Assembly: GCA_038109305.1 (NCBI GenBank)
Contig: JAYNIR010000011.1
Location: forward strand, 30,991 to 94,990
Length of the DNA: 64,000 nt
Source: UBA1479 sp038109305
GTDB lineage: Bacteria > Pseudomonadota > Alphaproteobacteria > Rhodospirillales > Casp-alpha2
Reading direction: 5' to 3'
Under the pieces are notes generated by a model. The model ran no database searches and was not told the origin of the DNA. It worked only from the letters and a program-made list of their open reading frames with translations. Both the position numbers and the translations under genes were made by a program. The first letter of the stretch is position 1, and the number at the start of each line of letters is the position of its first letter. Of this stretch, positions 8,541 to 16,525 are shown piece after piece.

Positions 8541-9149
8541 TTACTTGGGATCGACCGGTTCCGTCGCGATCATGGACGGGCGGGCGGAAAACCCGGCGAA
8601 CCAGTCGGCCAGCGCCGGGCAGTCGTCCCGCCAGCCGAAATCGGGGTAGCGGAAGTCTTCCCACGCGATGGCGCAGGCGATGGAAATCTGACCGATGGTG
8701 ACCGGGCCGGACAGCTGTTCGATGTCGTTTTCGAGGCTCAGGTAGCAGCGCTTCATGATGTCGACGGAACGGTCGATCCAGCCCTGGCGGATATTGTCGC
8801 CCCAAAACCGGTATTCCAAAAGGCGGCGGATACCGTTTTCGGAAATGCCGTCGCCTAGCGCGTTGAGGCACAACGCCCGCCACCGTTCGCCGCCGGACGC
8901 AGGCAGCAGTTTGACGCCATCATGCAGGCTGTCGAGATACATGCAGATGACGGTCGAATCATAAAGCACCTCGCCGCCTTCGGTGGTCAGCGCCGGGACC
9001 TTGCCGACCGGGTTGTTGCCGCCGATGTCCGAGGCCGGGTCCCAGACGTTGGTGGGGATACGCTCGATCTTACCGTCCAGGCCGGTTTCGATGGCCGTGA
9101 CCGTAACCTTGCGGACGAAGGGCGAGGCGGGTGAATAACGAAGTTTCAT
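8541..9149 (-). CDS. Glutathione S-transferase family protein
   Basis: A 202-residue protein with an N-terminal thioredoxin-like domain (KLRYSPASPFVRKVTVTAIE, then NNPVGKVPALTTEGGEVLYDSTVI with the cis-Pro and glutathione-binding D-S) and a helical C-terminal domain. The ATG at 9149 starts the conserved domain; an in-frame upstream start at 9212 would add 21 unrelated residues. Likely conjugates or reduces small molecules with glutathione; substrate unknown. It is followed by the broken cupin gene. Confidence 0.88.
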   Translation of the reverse strand: MKLRYSPASPFVRKVTVTAIETGLDGKIERIPTNVWDPASDIGGNNPVGKVPALTTEGGEVLYDSTVICMYLDSLHDGVKLLPASGGERWRALCLNALGDGISENGIRRLLEYRFWGDNIRQGWIDRSVDIMKRCYLSLENDIEQLSGPVTIGQISIACAIAWEDFRYPDFGWRDDCPALADWFAGFSARPSMIATEPVDPK

Positions 9150-9321
9150 GAGGAGATGCTCCGGTAAAGGGTAAAGGATTTGGACGGAGCCTATCACCCG
9201 CACCCCCGGCACGCCATGGCCGATGGCGGGCGGGCGTTCAATTCAATGCGAGGCCCCCGGCAATCGGACGAACGCGTGGCCGGATGGCGGGAGCCCGCCC
9301 TAATGGGGTAAGCTTACAGGC

Positions 9322-10080
9322 ATGTGGATTGATGTCGTTGATTTGCGGGACTTCTATGCCTCGGCGCTGGGCCAGGGTGCGCGGCGCATGATCCGCCGGA
9401 AGCTGCGGATGTTATGGCCCGACGTGAAGGGGATGCGGGTTCTCGGCATCGGCTACGCCGCCCCCTACCTGGGCATGTTCCAGGGCGAGGCCGAACGGGT
9501 GATCTGCGCCATGCCCGCGGGCCAGGGCGTGCTGCGCTGGCCGGCCGAGGGCGACGCCCAGGCAGTGCTGGTGGATGAACTGGAATTGCCATTTCCCGAC
9601 CTGTCCATGGACCGGGTTGTTTTGGTTCACGCGCTGGAATGCGCTGAACAGGTCAAGCCGCTGACGCGGGAAATCTGGCGGGTTTTGACCGATTCCGGCC
9701 GCGCCGTGATTATCGTGCCCAACCGGTCGGGCTTGTGGGCGCGGTTCGAACGAACACCCTTCGGCCACGGGCGGCCCTATTCGCCCCGGCAGTTGTCGAA
9801 CCTGCTGCGCGACGGCATGTTCACGCCGATCACCACCGAACGCGCGCTTTACATGCCGCCCTTCCGCCGGGCCATGCTGGTCCGCTCGATGCAGGCGTGG
9901 GAGCGCGGCGGCGCCCTGTTTTTAGGCTCGTTCGCGGGGGTGATCGTGATGGAGGCGGTCAAACAGATCTACGGGTGCGTGCCCGCCGCCCAGGCCCGGC
10001 GGCGGCATTACATGCCCCTGCCCACCGGCGGGGCGCCCGCGGCGGGCCGCGGCGGCCTGCGGCGGCGGCTTCCCCCCTGA
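9322..10080 (+). CDS. SAM-dependent methyltransferase (type 11)
   Basis: A 252-residue protein with a class I methyltransferase fold. MRVLGIGYAAPYLG corresponds to motif I, LPFPDLSMDRVVLVHALE to the motif IV region, and REIWRVLTDSGRAVIIVPN to the typical post-motif stretch. The C-terminus is basic and Gly/Arg-rich. It precedes the chorismate mutase/hisC/tyrC genes on the same strand by 77 bp. Substrate is not predictable from sequence. Confidence 0.8.
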   Translation: MWIDVVDLRDFYASALGQGARRMIRRKLRMLWPDVKGMRVLGIGYAAPYLGMFQGEAERVICAMPAGQGVLRWPAEGDAQAVLVDELELPFPDLSMDRVVLVHALECAEQVKPLTREIWRVLTDSGRAVIIVPNRSGLWARFERTPFGHGRPYSPRQLSNLLRDGMFTPITTERALYMPPFRRAMLVRSMQAWERGGALFLGSFAGVIVMEAVKQIYGCVPAAQARRRHYMPLPTGGAPAAGRGGLRRRLPP

Positions 10081-10157
10081 TTTCATTTTGCTTTCTGATG
10101 CGCGAGCCGGTATCACTACCGGGCTTTTCAGGCCCCAATCACTAAAACGCCCCAACC

Positions 10158-11048
10158 ATGGCCGACAAAACGAAAAAACCGACGCTTGCCGATTTGCGCG
10201 ACCAGATCGACGCCATTGACGACCAGCTGCATGACCTGATCATGCAGCGGACGCAAATCGTCGAGCACGTGCGCGATCTGAAGCAGGGCCAGCCGGTGAA
10301 AATACGACCGGCCCGAGAGGCGGAAATCCTCTACCGCCTGATGGAGCGCCACGGCGGGCATTTCCCGAGGCGCGAACTGTCGCGCATCTGGCGCGAGCTG
10401 ATCGTTGCGACGCTGGGCTTCGAAGGGCCGTTTTCCGTCGCCGTGCAGGTGCCGGAGGACACGCCCGGATATTGGGACCTGGCCCGCGACCAGTACGGCA
10501 GCTACACCCCCATGCGCCGGTTTTCGACCAACGCCCGGGTGATCGAGGCCGTGCAGCGTCAGGAGTACACGCTGGGCATTCTGCCTCTGCCCTGCGCCGA
10601 CCAGGGTGCGGACATGTGGTGGCGGCATCTGGTATCGACCAAGGCGGACACGCCCCGGGTCATCGCGCGGCTGCCGTTTTCCGGCCCCGGTAACGGGTTC
10701 AAGGCGCAAGGGTTGGAAGCGCTGGTCATCTGCCCCATGGTCAAACCCGAGGCAACCGGCCGCGACCGCACGTACCTTGCCGTCGAGTGCGAGGAAGACA
10801 TCGCCTTTTCGACCGTCGCCGACGCGCTGAACGGCCAGGGGTTTTCTCCCGTGTTCAACCAGCTGTGTCACGAACCGTCACGCCCGGCCGCCTGGACCTG
10901 GCTGGTCGAGGTGTTCGGCTTCGTCGATCCGGACGCCGGCCACCTGACCCACGTAAAGGACGCCATATCGGGCCGTCTCAGCCGGGTCATTCACCTGGGC
11001 ACCTATGCGACGCCCTTAAGCGACCAGGAACTGGGCCGGGAGGCGTGA
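10158..11048 (+). CDS. Chorismate mutase (AroQ) with C-terminal dehydratase-like domain
   Basis: Residues about 8-95 are an AroQ chorismate mutase (LADLRDQIDAIDDQLHDLIMQRTQIVEHV, then KIRPAREAEILYRLMERHGGHFPRREL), which converts chorismate to prephenate. Residues about 95-290 form a second alpha/beta domain (GPFSVAVQVPEDTPGYWDLA) laid out like a prephenate dehydratase domain, but the catalytic TRF motif of true dehydratases is not seen. It starts a compact aromatic amino acid operon with hisC (3-bp gap) and the prephenate dehydrogenase gene. Dehydratase activity is doubtful. Confidence 0.8.
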   Translation: MADKTKKPTLADLRDQIDAIDDQLHDLIMQRTQIVEHVRDLKQGQPVKIRPAREAEILYRLMERHGGHFPRRELSRIWRELIVATLGFEGPFSVAVQVPEDTPGYWDLARDQYGSYTPMRRFSTNARVIEAVQRQEYTLGILPLPCADQGADMWWRHLVSTKADTPRVIARLPFSGPGNGFKAQGLEALVICPMVKPEATGRDRTYLAVECEEDIAFSTVADALNGQGFSPVFNQLCHEPSRPAAWTWLVEVFGFVDPDAGHLTHVKDAISGRLSRVIHLGTYATPLSDQELGREA

Positions 11049-11051
11049 ACA

Positions 11052-12149
11052 ATGACCACGTTGACGCTGCAACCCGGCATCATGGACATCGCACCCTATA
11101 AGGGGGGCGAGTCGAAAATTCAGGGCATCGACCGCGCCATCAAGCTGTCGTCCAACGAAGGCGCCTTCGGGCCGAGCCCCAAGGCCGTCGAGGCGATGCA
11201 AAAGGCGGCAGCGGAGATCCACCGCTACCCGGACGGGCACGCGGCGGCGCTGCGCGCGGCCATTGCCGAGCGCTATGCCGTCGACTCGGCACGAATCGTG
11301 TTTGGCGCCGGATCGGACGAAATCATCAACCTGCTGTGCCAGGCCTTCGCCGGGCCGGGGGACGAGGTTTTGTATTCCGAACATGGCTTTCTGATGTACG
11401 CGATTTCGGCGAGGGCACACGGCGCGACGCCGGTGACCGCGCCGGAAACGAACCTGACCGCCGATATCGATGCGCTGCTGGCCGCCGTAACGGACAAAAC
11501 CCGGTTGCTGTTCGTCGCCAACCCCAACAACCCGACGGGGACATATATTCCCGCGCCGGAATTGAACCGCCTGCGCGCGGAATTGCGCGACGACGTGATT
11601 TTGGTGGTCGACGCGGCCTATGCGGAATACGTGGACGCGCCCGATTACACCGACGCGCTCGACATGGCGTGGACGGGCGATAACGTCGTGATGACCCGAA
11701 CGTTTTCGAAGATGTACGCGTTGGGTGGCGCCAGGCTCGGGTGGTGCGTGGCGCCGCTTCAGGTTGCCGACGTGTTGAACCGCATCCGCGGGCCCTTCAA
11801 CGTTTCCGCCGTGGCGCAGGCGGCGGGGCTGGCCGCGTTCGAGGACACGGCCTTTGCCGAGCAATGCAAAAAACACAACGACGAATGGCTGAAACGCACG
11901 CGGGATGCGCTGCGCCAGGCGGGCCTGTTCGTGCCCGACGGCGTCGGCAACTTCGTGCTCGTCCGCTTCCCGGAAACGGACGGCCGGACGGCGGAGGCCG
12001 CGGACGCGCATTTGCGGTCAAAAGGCATCATCGTCCGGCGCATGGGCGGCTACGGCCTGCCTGATTGCCTGCGCATCACGATTGGTTTGACTGAGGAAAT
12101 GACCGCGGTGATCGACGCTATCCGCGACTTCATGGGGGCGGACCAGTGA
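11052..12149 (+). CDS. hisC: Histidinol-phosphate/aromatic aminotransferase
   Basis: A 365-residue PLP enzyme of aminotransferase class I/II, HisC type. Visible landmarks are KLSSNEGAFGPSP near the N-terminus, ANPNNPTGTY, VVDAAYAEY and the PLP lysine in TFSKMYALGGARLGW (Lys220). Next to chorismate mutase and prephenate dehydrogenase it probably transaminates phenylpyruvate, hydroxyphenylpyruvate or prephenate, and may also serve histidine synthesis. Its stop codon overlaps the GTG start of the next gene (GTGA), indicating translational coupling. Confidence 0.92.
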   Translation: MTTLTLQPGIMDIAPYKGGESKIQGIDRAIKLSSNEGAFGPSPKAVEAMQKAAAEIHRYPDGHAAALRAAIAERYAVDSARIVFGAGSDEIINLLCQAFAGPGDEVLYSEHGFLMYAISARAHGATPVTAPETNLTADIDALLAAVTDKTRLLFVANPNNPTGTYIPAPELNRLRAELRDDVILVVDAAYAEYVDAPDYTDALDMAWTGDNVVMTRTFSKMYALGGARLGWCVAPLQVADVLNRIRGPFNVSAVAQAAGLAAFEDTAFAEQCKKHNDEWLKRTRDALRQAGLFVPDGVGNFVLVRFPETDGRTAEAADAHLRSKGIIVRRMGGYGLPDCLRITIGLTEEMTAVIDAIRDFMGADQ

Positions 12150-13054
12150 CCACCCCCTTGTTCGGTAAAATCGCCTTCATCGGCATCGGGCTGATCGGGT
12201 CGTCCTTGGCCCGCGTCGTCCGCCGGGACGGCCTGGCCGGCGAGGTCACCGTCGCCGCAAGGCGTCGTGAAACCTTGGACGCCGCCGAACGGCTGGGCCT
12301 GGGTGACCGGTTCACCGACGACCCGGCCGCCGCCGCGCGCTACGCGGACCTGGTTATCTTCTGCACTCCCTTGGGCGCCTATGCGCAGATTGCCGAAGCC
12401 ATCGGGCCCGTGTTGAAACAGGGCGCCATCGTCACCGACGTGGGCTCGGTCAAGGTCGCGGCGATCGACGCTATCAAGCCGTACCTCCCCGAAGGCGTGC
12501 ATCTGGTACCGGGCCACCCCATCGCCGGGACGGAACATTCCGGCCCGGAAGCGGGCTTCGCCGAATTGTTCCAAGGCCGATACCTGCTGCTGACGCCGGA
12601 AGCGGGCACCGACGCGGGCGCGGTCGGAGAGGTGCGCGCGCTTTGGGCCGCGACGGGATCGATCGTCGAAATCATGGACCCGGCGCACCACGACCAGGTG
12701 CTGGCCATTACCTCGCACCTGCCGCACCTGATCGCCTACACGATTGTCGATACGGCGACGGAACTGTCGAAGGACCTGCAGGAAGAAGTCATCCGGTTTT
12801 CAGCCTCGGGCTTTCGCGACTTCACCCGCATCGCGGCGAGCGACCCGGTCATGTGGCGGGACATCTTTCTGACCAACCGGGATGCGGTGTTGGAAATCCT
12901 CGGCCGGTTTACCGAAGACCTGACCGCCATGCAGCGCCACATCCGGCGAGGCGACGGCGGCGCGCTGGAAGACGTCTTCACCCGCACCCGCGCGATCCGC
13001 CGCGGCGTCGTCAACATGAAGCAAGACAAGCCCGACCTGCCTCCTAAAAAGTAA
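12146..13054 (+). CDS. tyrC: Prephenate/arogenate (cyclohexadienyl) dehydrogenase
   Basis: A 302-residue NAD(P)-dependent dehydrogenase for tyrosine synthesis. The Rossmann motif is IAFIGIGLIGSSLARVV, followed by VIFCTPLGAY, TDVGSVK and GHPIAGTEHSGPEAG, which carries the conserved active-site His and Ser/Thr residues of TyrA proteins. The GTG start overlaps the hisC stop by 4 bp. It ends a chorismate mutase/hisC/tyrC operon. Confidence 0.9.
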   Translation: MTTPLFGKIAFIGIGLIGSSLARVVRRDGLAGEVTVAARRRETLDAAERLGLGDRFTDDPAAAARYADLVIFCTPLGAYAQIAEAIGPVLKQGAIVTDVGSVKVAAIDAIKPYLPEGVHLVPGHPIAGTEHSGPEAGFAELFQGRYLLLTPEAGTDAGAVGEVRALWAATGSIVEIMDPAHHDQVLAITSHLPHLIAYTIVDTATELSKDLQEEVIRFSASGFRDFTRIAASDPVMWRDIFLTNRDAVLEILGRFTEDLTAMQRHIRRGDGGALEDVFTRTRAIRRGVVNMKQDKPDLPPKK

Positions 13055-13117
13055 CCGGGTAAAACCTGAGCCGATCTCTGATCGGCAAAAGTGGCTTTGC
13101 GGGAAAATTAATAAAAA

Positions 13118-13741
13118 CTACATCGGCACGCCGACTAACGCCTTGGCGCGGTCGTATTTCGTCTTGAACGCATCGTCGAAGACGACGGCTTCGTCATAAG
13201 GCGCGATCAGCCAGTCGCCGCGCTGCAGTTCGCCTTTCAGCTGGCCGGGCCCCCACCCGGCGTAGCCCAGAAACACCGCATGACGGCGCGGGCCTTTCCC
13301 CATTGAGATATCGCGCACGGCCTTAAGGCTCGCGGTCACCGCAACCGCGCCCCGCGCCATGCTGGTGCCTTCGGTTTTGTATTCGTTGGTGTGTAGGACG
13401 AAGCCCGCCCCCGGCTCCACCGGGCCGCCGGAATACAGGCTGATGCGGATCGCCGGGTCGGCGTCGGGCGCCGCCTCCATCTTTAAGCCCCTCATGAAGT
13501 CGACGGCGGAGCCCTGCAGCAAGGGCCGGGTGAGCACCAGGCCAAAGGCCCCCTTACGGTCATGATCGGCCAGATAGATCACGGTCTGGGCGAAGCGCGG
13601 ATCGACCATGGTCTTGGCGGCGACTAGCAACTGCCCGGAATAAAACGGGCCGAATTGCGGTTTGGGCGCGCCGTTATCGGCGGCGGCGGGGGCCGGCAAT
13701 GCCAGCCAAAACACCATAAAGACAAACGGAAAGCGGATCAT
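13118..13741 (-). CDS. UPF0301 (YqgE/AlgH) family protein with signal peptide
   Basis: The family core is clear: GQLLVAAKTMVDPRFAQTVIYL, GAFGLVLTRPL, YSGGPVEPGAGFVLH and HAVFLGYAGWGPGQLKGEL. Ordinary YqgE/AlgH proteins are cytosolic and begin directly at the GQLLVA region; this one has about 30 extra N-terminal residues that look like a Sec signal peptide (FPFVFMVFWLALPAPAAA), suggesting a periplasmic version. Function of the family is not established. It converges with tyrC. Confidence 0.88.
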   Translation of the reverse strand: MIRFPFVFMVFWLALPAPAAADNGAPKPQFGPFYSGQLLVAAKTMVDPRFAQTVIYLADHDRKGAFGLVLTRPLLQGSAVDFMRGLKMEAAPDADPAIRISLYSGGPVEPGAGFVLHTNEYKTEGTSMARGAVAVTASLKAVRDISMGKGPRRHAVFLGYAGWGPGQLKGELQRGDWLIAPYDEAVVFDDAFKTKYDRAKALVGVPM

Positions 13742-13813
13742 GCCGCGATCATAGCAGATTTCGCGGGCGGGTTCAGATGGCCGATCAGATGGCAGATCGG
13801 GCGCGGGAAACCA

Positions 13814-14920
13814 TCAGGGGTTGGGGCGGAACCAATCGACGGGTTTGAGCCGGAACAACTTCAGTGGCCCGAGCGACACGGTCCGGTCCTGCACCGTCAA
13901 GGGCGCTTCCAGGTGCTTGGGCCCGCCCGCCGGGCCACGCGCCAAAACGCCGAGGACGACCTGGATGGATGCGGCGGCGTCCCGGTCGATGACGCTGGCC
14001 GTGCGGAATGCCTCGACCGTCTCCGCATAACCGGTGATCTTCGCGAAGAACGCGCCGATGGGCTGGCCGTCCCGGTCAATGGTGGCCGTGCCCTCCCCCG
14101 CAAGGTTCAAGGGCCCGTAACTGAGGCCGAAGGATTTGATTTCGAGCACGCCGCCCGCGTCCCGCCAGCCGAGCGCCGGGCCGGGCCACGGCGCTTTTGC
14201 AATCGGGCCGACCAGAGAGAGGTCGAGCGTCAGGCGGCCGATCTCGCTACCCATGATTTGCGCGAGCGGATTCTGTTTCGCTTCTTCTTCCGGGAGCGCC
14301 AAACCTGTCGTGTCGATGGAAAGCGGCCGGCGCGGCGGATCGGCGCGCAAATCTTCGGCGCGCGGAAGGTATTGGATCAGGAGTGCCCGGACGGAGACGG
14401 GCTCCGCTCCGCCGCGGGTGAGCGCGCCGCCGGTAAGCCACGCTTCCCACCGCTGGATGCCGCCCGAGGACGCTTCGGCCCAGCCTTCGAGCCCCGTGGC
14501 GGTGAGGGTCAGGGGGGTGGCGTCGACGGCGCCGGCGAACACGTGCCGTCCCGGAGCCCGCCATTTGATCCGCGCGAGCGACCAGGGCGGCGCGGCAAGC
14601 ACCAGATCGGGCGCGGTCCACGAGACGCGACTATCGCCGACGCGGGTGATGACCGGCTCGGCAATCTTGAGTTCGATGGTGAACGGAAAGCCGCCCGTGG
14701 CGATGCCGCCGTGGGTGATCTCGAGCCCCTCGGCGCGGCGGGCCTCGGTCCATTCCACGACACGCCGTTCGACCGATGCGGCAACGATGAACCAGAACGC
14801 GATGTAGCCGAGGATCAGCACCAGCGTCATGACCACCGCCGCGCGGCGGATGGACCGCGCTTTCGGCCGGGCGCGGCGGGCGAAGGATTTCAGGGCAGCC
14901 TGTAGCTCAATCTCTCCCAT
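13814..14920 (-). CDS. DUF2125 family membrane-anchored protein
   Basis: A 368-residue protein with one N-terminal transmembrane helix (AAVVMTLVLILGYIAFWFIV) and a long beta-rich extracytoplasmic region containing GGIATGGFPFTIELK, typical of the alphaproteobacterial DUF2125 family. ATG 14920 is preferred to an in-frame start at 14983, which would overlap the divergent ChaC-like gene. Its position beside the ChaC-like gene and aromatic operon is a common alphaproteobacterial arrangement. Function unknown; a role in envelope or lipid handling is a guess. Confidence 0.82.
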   Translation of the reverse strand: MGEIELQAALKSFARRARPKARSIRRAAVVMTLVLILGYIAFWFIVAASVERRVVEWTEARRAEGLEITHGGIATGGFPFTIELKIAEPVITRVGDSRVSWTAPDLVLAAPPWSLARIKWRAPGRHVFAGAVDATPLTLTATGLEGWAEASSGGIQRWEAWLTGGALTRGGAEPVSVRALLIQYLPRAEDLRADPPRRPLSIDTTGLALPEEEAKQNPLAQIMGSEIGRLTLDLSLVGPIAKAPWPGPALGWRDAGGVLEIKSFGLSYGPLNLAGEGTATIDRDGQPIGAFFAKITGYAETVEAFRTASVIDRDAAASIQVVLGVLARGPAGGPKHLEAPLTVQDRTVSLGPLKLFRLKPVDWFRPNP

Positions 14921-14981
14921 GCCTTTCTTATAGGCGCATTGCGGGCGTTGCCGAAAGGGGCACAGCGCGGGAGAATGCCGC

Positions 14982-15659
14982 ATGGCCGATCAACCCCACA
15001 CGCCGGATGCCATTACACCGGATTGCAGACCTATCAACCCGGACAGGCCGGAACCGCCACCCCCGCTCGGGGACGTGGCGGAACCCGATGGCGACATCTG
15101 GTTTTTCGCCTACGGCTCGCTGATGTGGGACCGGGGGCAAATCCCCCACACCGCCGCCCTTCCCGCCCGGCTATGGGGATATCACCGCGCCCTTTGCATT
15201 ATGTCTTATTTCTATCGGGGGACGGAGGCCCAGCCGGGCCTTGTCTTGGGCCTCGACCGGGGCGGCTCGACGCGCGGCATCGCCTTCCGCATCGCGGCAC
15301 AGGGCAAAGCGCAGGTGATGGCGGATTTGAAAGCGCGCGAAACGTCGGTCAACGAATACCATCTGAGGTGGCTGAGGGTGCGGATCGAGACTGACGCGAG
15401 TGACGGAGAAAAAAAGGCCAGCCGCAAGGTCATCGCGGGCGCCTATGTGATTAACCGCGATGGCCGGCACTACGCGGGGAAGCTCTCGTTCGACGACAAA
15501 GTCCGCATGGTCGCCCAAGGCCACGGCGACCGGGGCGCCTGCCTCGATTACCTTTGCAATACGGTGGCGCACTTGCAGGAAATGGGAATCAAAGAGCGGG
15601 AATTGGAGCGGGTGTTGGCGGGGTTCGTTTATGACCCGGAGCCCCCTAATGTTTACTAG
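14982..15659 (+). CDS. ChaC-like gamma-glutamylcyclotransferase
   Basis: A 225-residue protein with the family's substrate loop FAYGSLMW (residues about 41-48), GYHRALCIMSYFYRG, LGLDRGGSTRGIAFRI and an LKARE segment that carries the likely catalytic glutamate. ChaC enzymes cleave glutathione to 5-oxoproline and Cys-Gly. A GGGAG ribosome-binding site precedes the ATG, and the gene ends with TAG, showing that TAG is a genuine stop codon in this genome. Divergent from DUF2125. Confidence 0.88.
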   Translation: MADQPHTPDAITPDCRPINPDRPEPPPPLGDVAEPDGDIWFFAYGSLMWDRGQIPHTAALPARLWGYHRALCIMSYFYRGTEAQPGLVLGLDRGGSTRGIAFRIAAQGKAQVMADLKARETSVNEYHLRWLRVRIETDASDGEKKASRKVIAGAYVINRDGRHYAGKLSFDDKVRMVAQGHGDRGACLDYLCNTVAHLQEMGIKERELERVLAGFVYDPEPPNVY

Positions 15660-15673
15660 GTCCATATAGCGGC

Positions 15674-16427
15674 CTACTCTAGGAAGGTTTGCGCCCTTGG
15701 ACGAATATCTGCGATCTCTTGCCTGATGCTCCAAAACATCTCGGCAAGATATTCAACAAGCAATCGGAGCGCCTCACGAAACACCTCATGGCGAACGGCT
15801 TCGTCCAACCCAGATCACCTAATCTGCCCTTCGTCGGTCACCCAGGGTGAATCCCATAGGTCAGCACCAGCCGACTGGGAAAACATGAGTTCGTTATCAA
15901 TCTGCACAAACACATGATCTCGCGTGAACAATTGTCCAGGTGGTTCATGCATTTCGCATAACATTTCGAGCATCTCACCACGCGCTATATCAATGGCGTG
16001 TTTCACTCGGCGAAGCATAAAGGACCTTCACGTCATAAGACTCGATCTGAAGCTGCCTGCAGAGCTCCTCCACGGGGCAATCGTTGCACGTTTGTCCTTA
16101 ATCATGTTCGTCAAGGTATAACGTCCCCAACTGATAGACATCGGAGGACTACAATGCCGGAAGCGCAGCTTGAAAGGGTTGGCAATTTCGTAGAACCCTT
16201 AAAAAGGTCGAACTTTGGCAAGAGATACCAGGGGCTTGGGCAATGATGGAGAAAGCCCGTTCTCTGACCGCGTTGAAGCCGCCCCGAAACTTTACGAGCC
16301 AGCGCGTTCCATCAGTGTCTTCGCCGGTCCAAAAGCGAGGGAAATTAGAGGGTGGATGCCATAACCACCCTTGTGGCGAGAGATGCGATGGGAACGATCG
16401 CGACAGGGGAAAGTCTAAATTAGGCAC
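15674..16427 (-). pseudogene. Decayed HipA-like gene
   Basis: Coherent protein fragments run in order on the minus strand but in changing frames: DGTRWLVKFRGGFNAVRER and CQSSTFLRV (frame ending TAG at 16149), YLDEHD-stop-GQTCNDCPVEELC (TAA at 16098-16100), then IARGEMLEMLCEMHEPPGQL, FVQIDNELMFS and ADLWDSPWV, an in-frame TGA at 15815-15817, and a helical tail VRHEVFREALRLLVEYLAE up to 15674. The DGxRWxVKF start and late acidic/Asn motif suggest a HipA-like kinase fold. At least two frameshifts and two nonsense codons mean it is non-functional. Family naming is tentative; the multi-lesion structure is directly visible. Confidence 0.6.
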
Positions 16428-16525
16428 GGCAGCTTGTTACCCGTTCGATGCCAAATCTTATAAGACCGTACTTTAAGACGAATCCGGAGAGCGCGGCAAA
16501 TTCGGGTGGGCCCATTGCCCGCTAC

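Noticed and set aside
13070..13086. GCCGATC-TCT-GATCGGC hairpin after tyrC as a terminator
   Set aside because: The stem is perfect but no T tract follows on the plus strand, and on the minus strand only a weak T run lies at a distance.
13655..14905. A 416-codon open frame on the plus strand
   Set aside because: It is antisense to the DUF2125 and UPF0301 genes, with Arg/Gly/Pro-rich composition and no domain.
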